From: Flavobacteriales bacterium
Lineage (GTDB): Bacteria; Bacteroidota; Bacteroidia; Flavobacteriales_G; Salibacteraceae
Assembly (NCBI GenBank): GCA_018660685.1
Contig: JABJJW010000023.1
Coordinates: 124,001-188,000, forward strand
Length of the DNA: 64,000 nt
Direction of reading: 5' to 3'
Under the pieces are notes generated by a model, which worked only from the letters and a program-made list of their open reading frames with translations, did no database searches and had not been told where the DNA came from. The translations under genes were made by a program, and so were the position numbers. Each line of letters starts with the position of its first letter. Position 1 is the stretch's first letter. Of this stretch, positions 27,160 to 36,628 are shown in pieces.

Positions 27160-28686
27160 TTAGTCTAAGTAGACTTTCTGCGTGATCGAATTCTTTCCCG
27201 CCTCTACCTTGACAAGGTAAATTCCAGAGCTCAAATCATACACAGGAATATCAAACGTGCTTGTGTTGATTGCCTTGCGTTCAAATATTCTTTCTCCGAG
27301 AAGATTATATAATTCAACCGTAGTCATCGCTTGGCTCCCGATTAATCGAAGGCTTTCTTCAAGCGTTGCAATCTTGACTTCAAATCCTTTTGTTTCTTCA
27401 ATACCAAATGGATCTCCCAGGTAGCAATCGTTCACATTCAACGTGATCACATCTTCAGAAAAACATCCGATCGTGTCGTATCCTGTCACATCAATATCAA
27501 TTGCGCCCGGGACATTAGGTGAGATGATTTGTGTGTTGTTTGGTGTCGTAACAGTCGAACTTGGTAGCTCCCATGTATAGCTACTGCAAGTCGAGCATGT
27601 GATGACTATTGAATCAGTTTGGTCAAGGCAAATGGCCGATCCGCCAGAGCTTTGAAAATAAGTCATAGTGGGGCCGCTAAGCACAGTGATTTCAATTTGA
27701 TCCGTGTTCGTGCATCCATTTAATGTCGCTGTCACTGAATAAGTAGTAGTGGATGTTGGAGAGGCGATGACGGTTGATCCGGTCGTTGTATTCAAACTTC
27801 CACCCGGTGACCACACGTAGCTAAGCGCATTACTCGATGCGTCCAGTGTAGCTGACTCACCGCTGCAAATGATAGAATCTTCTGGAGTAACTCCAATAGA
27901 CAAGAATGGTGGGTTGCTATTCACATTGATAGTTTTCGACATGGAAGCAGTACATCCGTTTGTATCTGTAACCACGACAGTATAGATTGTTGAGGCCGAT
28001 GGCGTTCCAATAACCGTCATGGATGTCGAATCATTTAAAGACGTCCCTGGTGACCACTCATAGGTGGCAATCCCGTTTGCGACTGCGGTCATTGTAACGC
28101 TGTTACCAGCACAAACATTTCCATTGTCGTCATCCGATGTAATGGTTACGCTTGGTGATGGATTCACAGTTAGTGTAATGCTAGCCGTTGCCGAACAGCC
28201 ATTGTCCGTCACGGTAACGAAGTATTCTGTTGTTGTGGTTGGAGAGGCCATGACAGTGTCTGTAGAATCGGAACTCAATGAGCCAGCTGGTGACCACATG
28301 TACGAATCAGCTGCGGCAGGTGTGACAATTAGCTCACTACTTGATCCTGAGCAGAACTCGCTGCCTGCGCTTGAAACGATTGCCACATCCGGCATTTGAT
28401 TCACCGTAATAATAACGACGACTGTGTCTGTATCTGCAGGCAGAACATCAAGTCCAATCGCTAGGATAGCGAACGTCCCAACAGAGTCCGTTGAAAATTG
28501 ATAACTCGGGTTCGTTGTCGTGTCTTGATTCAGCGTGTCGAGCCAACCCATGATCAACATTCCGGAGGCCGTGTATGTGACGGATTCACCCGTGCAAATC
28601 GAAGTATCCCCGGGGGAGACAGATAATTGGGCGAATGAACTCACCGAGATAAGGATGATTCCGAGGAGGGTAGCAATTCTCTTCAT
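27160..28686 (-). CDS. Secreted protein with Ig/PKD-like repeats and T9SS type A C-terminal sorting domain
   Basis: Signal peptide MKRIATLLGIILISVSSFAQ; repeats CSGSSSELIVTPAAADSYMWSPAGSLSSDSTDTVMASPTTTTEYFVTVTDNGC; C-terminal VELYNLLGERIFERKAINTSTFDIPVYDLSSGIYLVKVEAGKNSITQKVYLD. Confidence 0.85.
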   Translation of the reverse strand: MKRIATLLGIILISVSSFAQLSVSPGDTSICTGESVTYTASGMLIMGWLDTLNQDTTTNPSYQFSTDSVGTFAILAIGLDVLPADTDTVVVIITVNQMPDVAIVSSAGSEFCSGSSSELIVTPAAADSYMWSPAGSLSSDSTDTVMASPTTTTEYFVTVTDNGCSATASITLTVNPSPSVTITSDDDNGNVCAGNSVTMTAVANGIATYEWSPGTSLNDSTSMTVIGTPSASTIYTVVVTDTNGCTASMSKTINVNSNPPFLSIGVTPEDSIICSGESATLDASSNALSYVWSPGGSLNTTTGSTVIASPTSTTTYSVTATLNGCTNTDQIEITVLSGPTMTYFQSSGGSAICLDQTDSIVITCSTCSSYTWELPSSTVTTPNNTQIISPNVPGAIDIDVTGYDTIGCFSEDVITLNVNDCYLGDPFGIEETKGFEVKIATLEESLRLIGSQAMTTVELYNLLGERIFERKAINTSTFDIPVYDLSSGIYLVKVEAGKNSITQKVYLD

Positions 28687-28711
28687 ACAACAGCTTTTTC
28701 GTGTAAACTCG

Positions 28712-28742
28712 CAAATCTACCTGTTAAACGCATATGGACAAA
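28712..28742 (-). promoter_or_regulatory. Bacteroidota-type sigma-A promoter (TTG-N19-TAGATTTG) for the 27160..28686 gene
   Basis: Minus strand reads TTG TCCATATGCGTTTAACAGG TAGATTTG, matching the TTTG-N19-TAnnTTTG consensus, 25 nt upstream of ATG. Confidence 0.7.
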
Positions 28743-28755
28743 AACAAATGAGCAA

Positions 28756-29208
28756 ATGACATTGAGCTTGAATTCGGACGAGCACTTCATGAAACTTGCG
28801 TTGATGGAGGCCGAACTTGCCTATGAAAAAGGAGAGGTTCCTGTTGGTGCAGTAATTGTCATCCGTGACAAGGTAATCGCTCGATCGCACAATTTAACGG
28901 AAGCCCTGATGGATGTTACTGCCCACGCCGAAATGCAGGCAATCACCTCCGCCAGCAATCACCTTGGAGGAAAGTACCTACAAAAATGTTCTTTGTATGT
29001 AACGCTCGAGCCTTGCGCAATGTGTGCTGGCGCCTTATTCTGGTCACAGATTGGGAAGGTGGTTTATGGTGCCTCAGATCCAAAAAGAGGATTCACAAAC
29101 CATAAGCAAGCAATGCTTCATCCAAAGACAGAGATCAAGGTAGGCGTACTCGCTGAGGCTTGCTCTCAAATCCTTCAACAATTCTTCAAGGAACGAAGAG
29201 CGAAGTAA
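28756..29208 (+). CDS. tadA: tRNA adenosine(34) deaminase / nucleoside deaminase
   Basis: HAEMQAI...PCAMCAGALFWSQIGKVVYGASDPKRG. Confidence 0.92.
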   Translation: MTLSLNSDEHFMKLALMEAELAYEKGEVPVGAVIVIRDKVIARSHNLTEALMDVTAHAEMQAITSASNHLGGKYLQKCSLYVTLEPCAMCAGALFWSQIGKVVYGASDPKRGFTNHKQAMLHPKTEIKVGVLAEACSQILQQFFKERRAK

Positions 29209-29254
29209 ACGGCAACAATTTGATTCCGTAGGTGTTACCTTCGTACAAAATAAT

Positions 29255-29677
29255 TTGACTATGTATCCAGAAGAAATTGTAGCTCCAATGAAGTCAGAGC
29301 TTACTCAGGTAGGGTTTGACGAGTTAACAACTGCACAACATGTTGATCAGTTGATGAACTCCATGGAGGGAACTGCTTTGATAATGGTAAATAGTGTTTG
29401 TGGTTGTGCTGCTGCCAATGCTCGACCTGCGGTTAGAATGGCGATTCAAAACGCTAAAAAACCAGTACAGTTAACGACTGTATTCGCAGGAGTTGATCAA
29501 GACGCAACCGCACAAGCACGAAAGTATTTCTTACCATATCCCCCTTCTTCACCTGCAATTGCGCTGATGAAAGATGGGAAACTAGTTCACTTTATCGAAC
29601 GGCATCATATTGAAGGCAGACCGGCTGAGCTGATCGCTGAAAACCTCATTGCCGCATTTGATGAATACTGCGACTAG
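29255..29677 (+). CDS. BrxA/BrxB family bacilliredoxin
   Basis: MYPEEIVAPMKSELTQVGFDELTTAQHVD...MVNSVCGCAAANARPAVRMA (CGC motif). Confidence 0.9.
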   Translation: MTMYPEEIVAPMKSELTQVGFDELTTAQHVDQLMNSMEGTALIMVNSVCGCAAANARPAVRMAIQNAKKPVQLTTVFAGVDQDATAQARKYFLPYPPSSPAIALMKDGKLVHFIERHHIEGRPAELIAENLIAAFDEYCD

Positions 29678-29694
29678 TAAAATTTAAATTGAAG

Positions 29695-29718
29695 AAAGGG
29701 CTGCAATTGCGGCCCTTT
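29695..29718. terminator. Bidirectional terminator between bacilliredoxin gene and gatC
   Basis: aaagggctgcaattgcggcccttt inverted repeat followed by T-run. Confidence 0.7.
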
Positions 29719-29719
29719 T

Positions 29720-30010
29720 TTATTTGTGGAGCACCTTGGGTACTTTGAAATAATCAGAATCTTTTGACGGTGCATTCTTGAGCGCAGCATTCTGCTCGAG
29801 CTCGTCCTTGACCATATCCTTCCGTGGTTCTAAATTCTCCTCAGTCATGTAAACTAGAGGCTCGACACCATCCGTTTCAATTTCATTGAGCTTATCAATG
29901 AAGTCAATCATTCGCTCGAGATCAGCCTTAATCTTATTTCGATCCTCCCCTTCGAATTTGAGTCGAGCCAAATCAGAAAGCTTGTCAATTATATCGTCAT
30001 TAATCTCCAT
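29720..30010 (-). CDS. gatC: Asp-tRNA(Asn)/Glu-tRNA(Gln) amidotransferase subunit GatC
   Basis: MEINDDIIDKLSDLARLKFEGEDRNKIKADLERMIDFIDKLNEIETDGVEPLVYMTEENLEPRKDMV; start placed at internal ATG. Confidence 0.88.
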   Translation of the reverse strand: MEINDDIIDKLSDLARLKFEGEDRNKIKADLERMIDFIDKLNEIETDGVEPLVYMTEENLEPRKDMVKDELEQNAALKNAPSKDSDYFKVPKVLHK

Positions 30011-30746
30011 TTTGATCCAATGGTTTTTTGATGATGTCAAAAGTATTTCTTTTCAATTCAGACATGGTCATAGATCGTATTTGATCTGGCATAATAGCCT
30101 CATGAATGACCACTCTGGATGGCCCTGGACCACCTTTAACTCTTAAGGCTGCCCCTGCCTGAAGTCGGTTCACATTATCAATAAATGTAACCGGGAGAAT
30201 CGGCACTTCCATTTCCTTGGCCAACTTGAATGCTCCATTTTTAAACGGTCCAAGTTCCGGAGCTCCATTCGGAATTGTTCCCTCAGGAAAAAGGACAATG
30301 CTTTCCCCTCTTTGTAATGCCTCCTTAGCAAGATCGTAGGCGTTTTTAGCGCCTTTCATGCTTGAGCGATCGACCGATATATTCATTCCTGTGTTGAAAA
30401 ACACATTGAACATCGGCCAAGTCAAGATCTCCATCTTACCCATGAAGACAACATAATTTTTAAACACGCGACACATGGTAATGATGTCCAAGTATGAACT
30501 GTGATTTGGGCATATGATGAAGGGCGCCTCGGGTTCCACCCCCTTTTGAATTCTTCGCATTCGGATCCCAACAAGGGTTAAAACCCACCAACTCCAATAT
30601 CGCATGAACTTGTAAGCAAGTGGAAACCTCTCCCTTTTAGCGAGTCCCCAGCGGAAAAGTGGATAGAAGACCGTGAGTGTCAATATGAAGAAGAGAAAGA
30701 AATAAATCTTCCAAAGGACCCGAAGAGGCTGGAGCACGTAGTACAC
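30000..30746 (-). CDS. plsC: 1-acyl-sn-glycerol-3-phosphate acyltransferase (GTG start)
   Basis: CPNHSSYLDI (HX4D-type), VLFPEGTIPNGAPELGPFKNGAFKLA. Confidence 0.9.
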   Translation of the reverse strand: MYYVLQPLRVLWKIYFFLFFILTLTVFYPLFRWGLAKRERFPLAYKFMRYWSWWVLTLVGIRMRRIQKGVEPEAPFIICPNHSSYLDIITMCRVFKNYVVFMGKMEILTWPMFNVFFNTGMNISVDRSSMKGAKNAYDLAKEALQRGESIVLFPEGTIPNGAPELGPFKNGAFKLAKEMEVPILPVTFIDNVNRLQAGAALRVKGGPGPSRVVIHEAIMPDQIRSMTMSELKRNTFDIIKKPLDQNGD

Positions 30747-30827
30747 ATTGCAAAAGTAGCACGACTATGGTCCGCCCATGAACTTTCCTTCGGATTAAGA
30801 TTTAGTCAGAGTTTTATCACGCACTGC

Positions 30828-30835
30828 TACATTTG
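30828..30835 (+). promoter_or_regulatory. -7 element TACATTTG upstream of trpS
   Basis: Exact TAnnTTTG, 11 nt before ATG. Confidence 0.55.
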
Positions 30836-30846
30836 GCAAAATTTCT

Positions 30847-31815
30847 ATGGCACGTATTCTAACAGGTATTCAAGCGACTGGCGTTCCTCACTTAGGCAAT
30901 ATCCTAGGGGCAATCAAACCAGGCATTAACTTGTCCACTACAGGGGGCAACGATGCATTTCTGTTCATTGCTGACATGCATTCTTTGACGGTGATTAAAG
31001 ATGCCGCCCAGATTAAAGAGAATACATATGGTGTGGCTGCTGCTTGGCTAGCCTTTGGTTTAGACACTAAAAAGAACACCTTTTACCGTCAGAGCGATGT
31101 CCCAGAAGTTGCAGAGCTCATGTGGTACTTGAACTGCTTTACGCCTTACCCGATGCTCGCTAACGCACATTCATTCAAGGATAAGAGCAGTCACTTGAGT
31201 GATGTCAATGCCGGATTGTTCACTTATCCTGTTCTCATGGCGGCTGACATTTTACTATACGATGCGAACTACGTGCCTGTAGGAAAAGATCAACAACAAC
31301 ATCTCGAGATGACTCGGGACATTGCTGGTTCATTCAATCATTCGTATGGTGATGTTCTGGTTGTCCCCGAAGGCAAATACGATGAACGTGTCATGATTGT
31401 TCCTGGAACGGATGGCCGAAAAATGAGCAAGAGCTACGATAACTTCTTGAATATTTTTCTTCCAGAGAAGCAGCTGAAAAAGCAAGTCATGGGCATTGTT
31501 ACGGACGCCACTCCACTCGAAGACCCAAAGGACCCTGACACTTGTAATGTATTTGCATTGTACAGTTTACTTGCCGAAGCACCGGACACGCAAGAGATGA
31601 GAAATAAGTACTTGGCTGGAGGTTTTGGGTATGGTCATGCAAAAAGCGCACTCCTAGAACTGATTCTCGATTCATTCAAGGAAGAGAGGGTCAAGTTTGA
31701 CTCTTGGATGAATGACAAGACTACTATGGATCAGGAATTAAAGATTGGAGCTGATAAGGCGCGAATTGTAGCAAGCGAAACTCTGTCCAGGGTAAGAAAG
31801 GCTGCAGGGTATTAA
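30847..31815 (+). CDS. trpS: Tryptophan--tRNA ligase
   Basis: TGIQATGVPHLGNILGAI, PVGKDQQQHLEMTRDIA, GTDGRKMSKSYDN. Confidence 0.95.
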   Translation: MARILTGIQATGVPHLGNILGAIKPGINLSTTGGNDAFLFIADMHSLTVIKDAAQIKENTYGVAAAWLAFGLDTKKNTFYRQSDVPEVAELMWYLNCFTPYPMLANAHSFKDKSSHLSDVNAGLFTYPVLMAADILLYDANYVPVGKDQQQHLEMTRDIAGSFNHSYGDVLVVPEGKYDERVMIVPGTDGRKMSKSYDNFLNIFLPEKQLKKQVMGIVTDATPLEDPKDPDTCNVFALYSLLAEAPDTQEMRNKYLAGGFGYGHAKSALLELILDSFKEERVKFDSWMNDKTTMDQELKIGADKARIVASETLSRVRKAAGY

Positions 31816-33107
31816 TCCACTCCGTGTTTCTTCATAAACTTTTCGGCCAATCGACTTTGGTGGTTCGAGAGATCGATTGGTTTACCCATTATATAAGCCG
31901 CTTCAATCTGATTGGTTCGAATATCAAGAGGATCTCCTTCACAGAGAAAAAAGGTCGCCACTTTACCCGGTTCAATCGAACCGATCGTTTCTGATACTCC
32001 CATTATTTCAGCAGGAGACAGGCTCAATGCTCGTATTGCTTGCTCATATGGCAACCCGTGATAAATTGCAGTTCCCACCTGGAACGGGAGATTTCGACCG
32101 ATCATGGTTTCCATGCTTCCGGATGTGGCAAATGCAATCTTTATCCCAGCTTTCTGAAGCACCCCTGCAATTCGATATGGCTTTTCAATCGGATCATCAG
32201 TATGGATAGGTAGCTTATGAACTCGGTCAATGATGACGGGGATGTCATTCTCTTTCAGCTCGTTGATGACAAGATCAGCTTCTGCACCTCCAACAATTAC
32301 CATGTTCTGAACCCCGCTTTCACGAAAGAATTGAACCGCGTCAAGAATATCTTTTGCATGGTCTACCCTCACGTACAATCGTTGATCGCCATTAAAGAGG
32401 TCCGCCATAGATTCAAATCTCAGGTTCGCATGAACGTGACCATCCAGCGCCTGGTCGGCTTTGGCCTCGGCAAAAAACTGAATGATTTCACTCACCTGAT
32501 CCTCGTACTTCTTGTTCTCTTTTGACTTACCCGGTTCTGCCCACCATCCAGTCATTCTTGCCCTTGACGGCCATTCAAGAAAAATGCCCTCGTCTCCCTG
32601 AAATACCGATTCCTGCCAATTGTCACCATCCAATTTCATCAATGAAGATGTGCCTGAAATAACGGCTCCATTTGGAGCTATTTGCGCCATCAAAACTCCA
32701 TTTGATCGAATGGTCCGGAGAATCTTAGATTCAGCATTAAAAGCTGGAAGGGCCCTTACGTTTGGTAAGAACTTGCCCGTTTCTCTAAAGTCATGTGTAG
32801 CTTTTACTTGATCAATCTCAATCAACCCGATCCTCGAGTCCATCAAGATAAAGCCGGGATACAAGTGTTTTCCATCAGCGTCGATTATAGTGTCATAATC
32901 TGATGGGTTAATTCGTGATTTATTCGCATCCGACACTCGGCTGATTTCAGAACCATGGAACACAACATAGGCGTTGTCAATGACCTCTCCATTGCCTACG
33001 TGGACTGTAGCGTATCGAATCAGCGTAGATTTCTCCTGCTGTGCTATGGAAACATTGACCGCTAAGACGAAGAACAAAACCGCCGATATGGAACCTAGAT
33101 TACTCAT
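31812..33107 (-). CDS. Amidohydrolase-fold secreted protein (metal-binding HxH not evident)
   Basis: Signal peptide; amidohydrolase ends (DADGKHLYPGFILMDSRIGL..., ALSLSPAEIMGVSETIGSIEPGKVATFFLCEGDPLDI). Confidence 0.8.
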   Translation of the reverse strand: MSNLGSISAVLFFVLAVNVSIAQQEKSTLIRYATVHVGNGEVIDNAYVVFHGSEISRVSDANKSRINPSDYDTIIDADGKHLYPGFILMDSRIGLIEIDQVKATHDFRETGKFLPNVRALPAFNAESKILRTIRSNGVLMAQIAPNGAVISGTSSLMKLDGDNWQESVFQGDEGIFLEWPSRARMTGWWAEPGKSKENKKYEDQVSEIIQFFAEAKADQALDGHVHANLRFESMADLFNGDQRLYVRVDHAKDILDAVQFFRESGVQNMVIVGGAEADLVINELKENDIPVIIDRVHKLPIHTDDPIEKPYRIAGVLQKAGIKIAFATSGSMETMIGRNLPFQVGTAIYHGLPYEQAIRALSLSPAEIMGVSETIGSIEPGKVATFFLCEGDPLDIRTNQIEAAYIMGKPIDLSNHQSRLAEKFMKKHGVD

Positions 33108-36036
33108 CTTCTAATGAATCACAGTGGTACAATTTGGGGTTAGAAGATTTGGCTGTCACTTTCTTGCCTTTTGCAGAGTTCATCAATGCAATAATCCTGG
33201 ATCTCTCTCGGGAAATTTGTGTTTCCAATTCAGCTTGATCCTTGATGTCAAAGTACTTCACACCTTCAATAAATGTCTTCTCTGCTTTTGAGTAAACAGA
33301 CAATGGGTGGTCACTCCAGAGAACTAAGTCTGCATCCTTACCAACCTCGATACTTCCAATTTGGTCGTCGAGGTGAAGCATTTTTGCTGGGTTGATGGTG
33401 ACCAACTTCATGGCCTCTTCTTCACTCAACCCTCCATATTTAACCGCCTTGGCCGCTTCCTGATTCAAACGCCTACCCATTTCAGCATCATCAGAGTTGA
33501 TCCCAACATTCACTCCCGCCTTCGTCATAATGGCGGCATTGTATGGAATGGCGTCATTCACCTCGTATTTATATGCCCACCAATCAGAAAATGTTGACCC
33601 CCCAGCTCCGTGTTCAGCCAGCAAAGGCGCAATCTTATATCCCTCCAAAATATGGGTGAACGTATTCACCCTAAAATCAAACTGATCTGCCACATCCATA
33701 AGCATCAAGATCTCAGATTGAACGTAGGAATGACAGGTGACGAAGCGTGATGAATCAAGAATTTCCTGCACTGCCTCCAGATCGAGATCCACCCGTTCAT
33801 TTGGATCGTACTCTCTGGCTCGGGTGAAAGCATCTGCAAAAACCTGTTCCACTCCCATTCGAGTCAATGGAAATCTCCCCCCGTCTTCTTTTCTGTTTGA
33901 CCGTTTCACATTTTCTCCTAGAGCGAACTTGATAAACCCTGGCGCTTCATCGATCAGCATTTCGGTCGCGCTCCTTCCCCATTTGTATTTCACCAATGCG
34001 CTCTGCCCTCCTATGGGGTTGGCAGAGCCATGGAGAAGTTGGGCAGTCGTAACCCCGCCCGCAAGTTGTCTGTAAATATTAACGTTCCAAGGGTCTAAGG
34101 CGTCTCCCATTCTTACTTCTGCCGAAGATGATTGGCCCCATTCATTTACCCCTCCTCGAAGACCTATATGCGAATGTTCATCTATTATACCTGGGGTCAG
34201 GTGCCTTCCGCGAGCATCAATTCTTTTGACATCACTCGGAAACAGCTGACCGGAGCCGATAGATTTAATCTTTCCATCAACTACGTAAACATCTGTGTTT
34301 TTTAATCTCCCGGTGTCAGCGCAAGTCCAAACAATGGCATTGGTAATGAGAAAAGTGGTGTTCTCATCCAGGCTATCCCATCCATATGCGCAGTTAGGAA
34401 AAGAGATCTTGGGGACTGACAATGTATCCTTGGTGGCCTTTTCATTCTCTGCTTGAGGTTCGTATTTTCTGTCTCGGATGGCCGCCCAGGATATCCATTT
34501 TCCCTTTGCGTTTTGACCTCGTCCATCCCAGACGCTTTGGTTGAAACTAAGTTTACCTGATAAGCTGTATACAAGTATTGCTGGATCGGAAGACCATATA
34601 TTAACGGTGAGTAGCTCTCGCTCTACCTTGACCGTGGTCTTGAGCTTTTGCTCACTTACGTCTGACTTAATTTCCGCCTCTATTCCATTTTCAGAAACCT
34701 TTAAAATGGTCACTGCATATTCCTTCTCCTCGATCACGAGGTTATATCTGCCAATGAGCTGGTCTGGAGTAATTGTTTTCTTGAATGCCTGTACTCCATT
34801 GGTCCAATGCTCAAGCACTTCGAATGATTCGGATCCCAGTTCCTCTTTTGACAAGAAGAAATTTGCCCTTTTCCCAGAATGCAGCGTGCTAATTTCATTT
34901 TCGAGACCCAGAATTCGGGCGGGATTAATCGTGAGGGCTGCAAGAAGGTTTGAATGGGAAACTCCGGTGTTTGATATGCGCGTCAAGTTTTGAATAACTT
35001 CTTTGGCCTTGCTTGTGTCTCGAGTTAGACTCACTTCGGCCTGAGCCTCAATCAACAATTTCATATTAAAGGGTGCCAACTCCCAGTGCTTTAATTGGTC
35101 GAGACCCGTCATCCGAGCTTCAAAAGGATCTTCAATGCTATAAGGCACCGGAAATGAGAGCGGAGCAATTATCTGACCTGTCGGGTTTAGCTCTTCTCGT
35201 ACGAGGTATTCCTTTCCTGTGCCTCGTAGCACAAAAGGTAACTCAAACTCGTTTGAAATCTCATTGGTGTTTCGAATAGAAAGAGGATGATTAAGCTGGA
35301 TAATAGTCGTTCGTGAGTCAATAGTCTGTAAAGCCTCCAGGCTTGCGTTGAACTCTTTCCTTCTGCTTGTTCTTCCGTACCACTGAGCGTCGTACAGGGT
35401 TTGACGAATGAGTGCTATTGCCCCTACGTGAGATGTTGGATAATCTGTTTTGCTAGATCCTTTATTAAAGGAAAAATGGTTTGTCACCCCTTCTTTGATG
35501 ATTGCCAGGTTTGGTTGATTTTCTCCTAGAACGATTAATGCAGATGTCCCTCGCATGATGCCATCCCGGTTATGAATATTCAGCAATCCATATCCGATCG
35601 CCAGCCAATCTTCTTGCAGCTTTCGGGGAATAGGCGCCTTCAGTTTGTATCCTCTTTCAGGGTGAATAGCTGAGTTCCAGCTTGACGCGCCGAACGTTTG
35701 AGGGTCCTCCTTTTTTCCCTTCTTCTTTTTCTCAGCTTTCTCAACAATCGCGTCAGGATCAATGAATGATGGATAGATGGTCAAGCCTTCACAATCATGA
35801 ACAACGGATCCTCCGGGCAAAGTACCTACGGCCAAAACGGAGACTACTCTTCCGTCCTGAATTAGGAGTGTTCCCGAGTCAATAGTCTCTGTAGGTGAAA
35901 GGTGAATTTTCGCGTTTGTAAAAGCGTGGTAAACCTCTCTGTTGTCATGTACACCGTTCACAGGAAATGTCTCTTGCCCAAGGGCTTGAAACAGCAAGAA
36001 AAACATGGCTAATGAGAATAGGAGTCTTGGCGACAT
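33100..36036 (-). CDS. Tandem (two-domain) amidohydrolase, secreted
   Basis: Start chosen at MSPRLLFSLAMFFLLFQALGQ; C-terminal domain with LTPGIIDEHSHIGL and VNPAKMLHL-type motifs (KLVTINPAKMLHLDDQIGSIEVGKDADLVLWSDHPL); N-terminal half is amidohydrolase-like but lacks HxH. Confidence 0.85.
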   Translation of the reverse strand: MSPRLLFSLAMFFLLFQALGQETFPVNGVHDNREVYHAFTNAKIHLSPTETIDSGTLLIQDGRVVSVLAVGTLPGGSVVHDCEGLTIYPSFIDPDAIVEKAEKKKKGKKEDPQTFGASSWNSAIHPERGYKLKAPIPRKLQEDWLAIGYGLLNIHNRDGIMRGTSALIVLGENQPNLAIIKEGVTNHFSFNKGSSKTDYPTSHVGAIALIRQTLYDAQWYGRTSRRKEFNASLEALQTIDSRTTIIQLNHPLSIRNTNEISNEFELPFVLRGTGKEYLVREELNPTGQIIAPLSFPVPYSIEDPFEARMTGLDQLKHWELAPFNMKLLIEAQAEVSLTRDTSKAKEVIQNLTRISNTGVSHSNLLAALTINPARILGLENEISTLHSGKRANFFLSKEELGSESFEVLEHWTNGVQAFKKTITPDQLIGRYNLVIEEKEYAVTILKVSENGIEAEIKSDVSEQKLKTTVKVERELLTVNIWSSDPAILVYSLSGKLSFNQSVWDGRGQNAKGKWISWAAIRDRKYEPQAENEKATKDTLSVPKISFPNCAYGWDSLDENTTFLITNAIVWTCADTGRLKNTDVYVVDGKIKSIGSGQLFPSDVKRIDARGRHLTPGIIDEHSHIGLRGGVNEWGQSSSAEVRMGDALDPWNVNIYRQLAGGVTTAQLLHGSANPIGGQSALVKYKWGRSATEMLIDEAPGFIKFALGENVKRSNRKEDGGRFPLTRMGVEQVFADAFTRAREYDPNERVDLDLEAVQEILDSSRFVTCHSYVQSEILMLMDVADQFDFRVNTFTHILEGYKIAPLLAEHGAGGSTFSDWWAYKYEVNDAIPYNAAIMTKAGVNVGINSDDAEMGRRLNQEAAKAVKYGGLSEEEAMKLVTINPAKMLHLDDQIGSIEVGKDADLVLWSDHPLSVYSKAEKTFIEGVKYFDIKDQAELETQISRERSRIIALMNSAKGKKVTAKSSNPKLYHCDSLEDE

Positions 36037-36167
36037 AAGCGTGGTCAAAAATACACGCACGAAAATGACAAACACCGTAATGATAAAATCATTTTGACCG
36101 CCCTATGTTCAAATCGGCGAACCCAATATTGTTCATGGCCAATGCTACATTTGCGGAAAATCTGAAT

Positions 36168-36617
36168 ATGTACTCAGGCCTAACTCATCTTCATAGCGCT
36201 AACCGCTATTTGATTTTAGTTTTCATACTCTTCACTATTGTTGACGCTTTACTTTCTGGGGGAAACTCGAGCTACAGCAAAAAGAGTAAGATTATGGCTC
36301 TAATTGCTTTGATTCTTATTCATGTGCAAGCAGCGCTCGGTCTTGTTCAGTATTTTCTAAGTCCTTGGTTTAAGGGCCTTATGGATAGCGCTTCAGATGT
36401 GATGTCAAATCCGCAGGCGCGATTCTTTGCTGTTGAGCACTGGTTGATAATGGTCGTTGGAGTTGTGCTGATAACCGTTGGATACAGCAAGGCGAAACGG
36501 ATTGAAAAAGTTGCAAAACGCTACCGAACCATTCTGATTTATTATGGGATTGGTTTAGTCATATTCCTCATCGGTATTCCTTGGCCCTTCCTTAAAACAT
36601 TTGGCACTTGGATATAG
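36168..36617 (+). CDS. Small integral membrane protein (cytochrome b-like annotation in Bacteroidota), about 4 TM helices
   Basis: MYSGLTHLHSANRYLILVFILFTIVDALLSG... several hydrophobic helices; start re-assigned from 36105 because a TACATTTG element lies at 36146. Confidence 0.65.
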   Translation: MYSGLTHLHSANRYLILVFILFTIVDALLSGGNSSYSKKSKIMALIALILIHVQAALGLVQYFLSPWFKGLMDSASDVMSNPQARFFAVEHWLIMVVGVVLITVGYSKAKRIEKVAKRYRTILIYYGIGLVIFLIGIPWPFLKTFGTWI

Positions 36618-36628
36618 CCTCTCATTGA

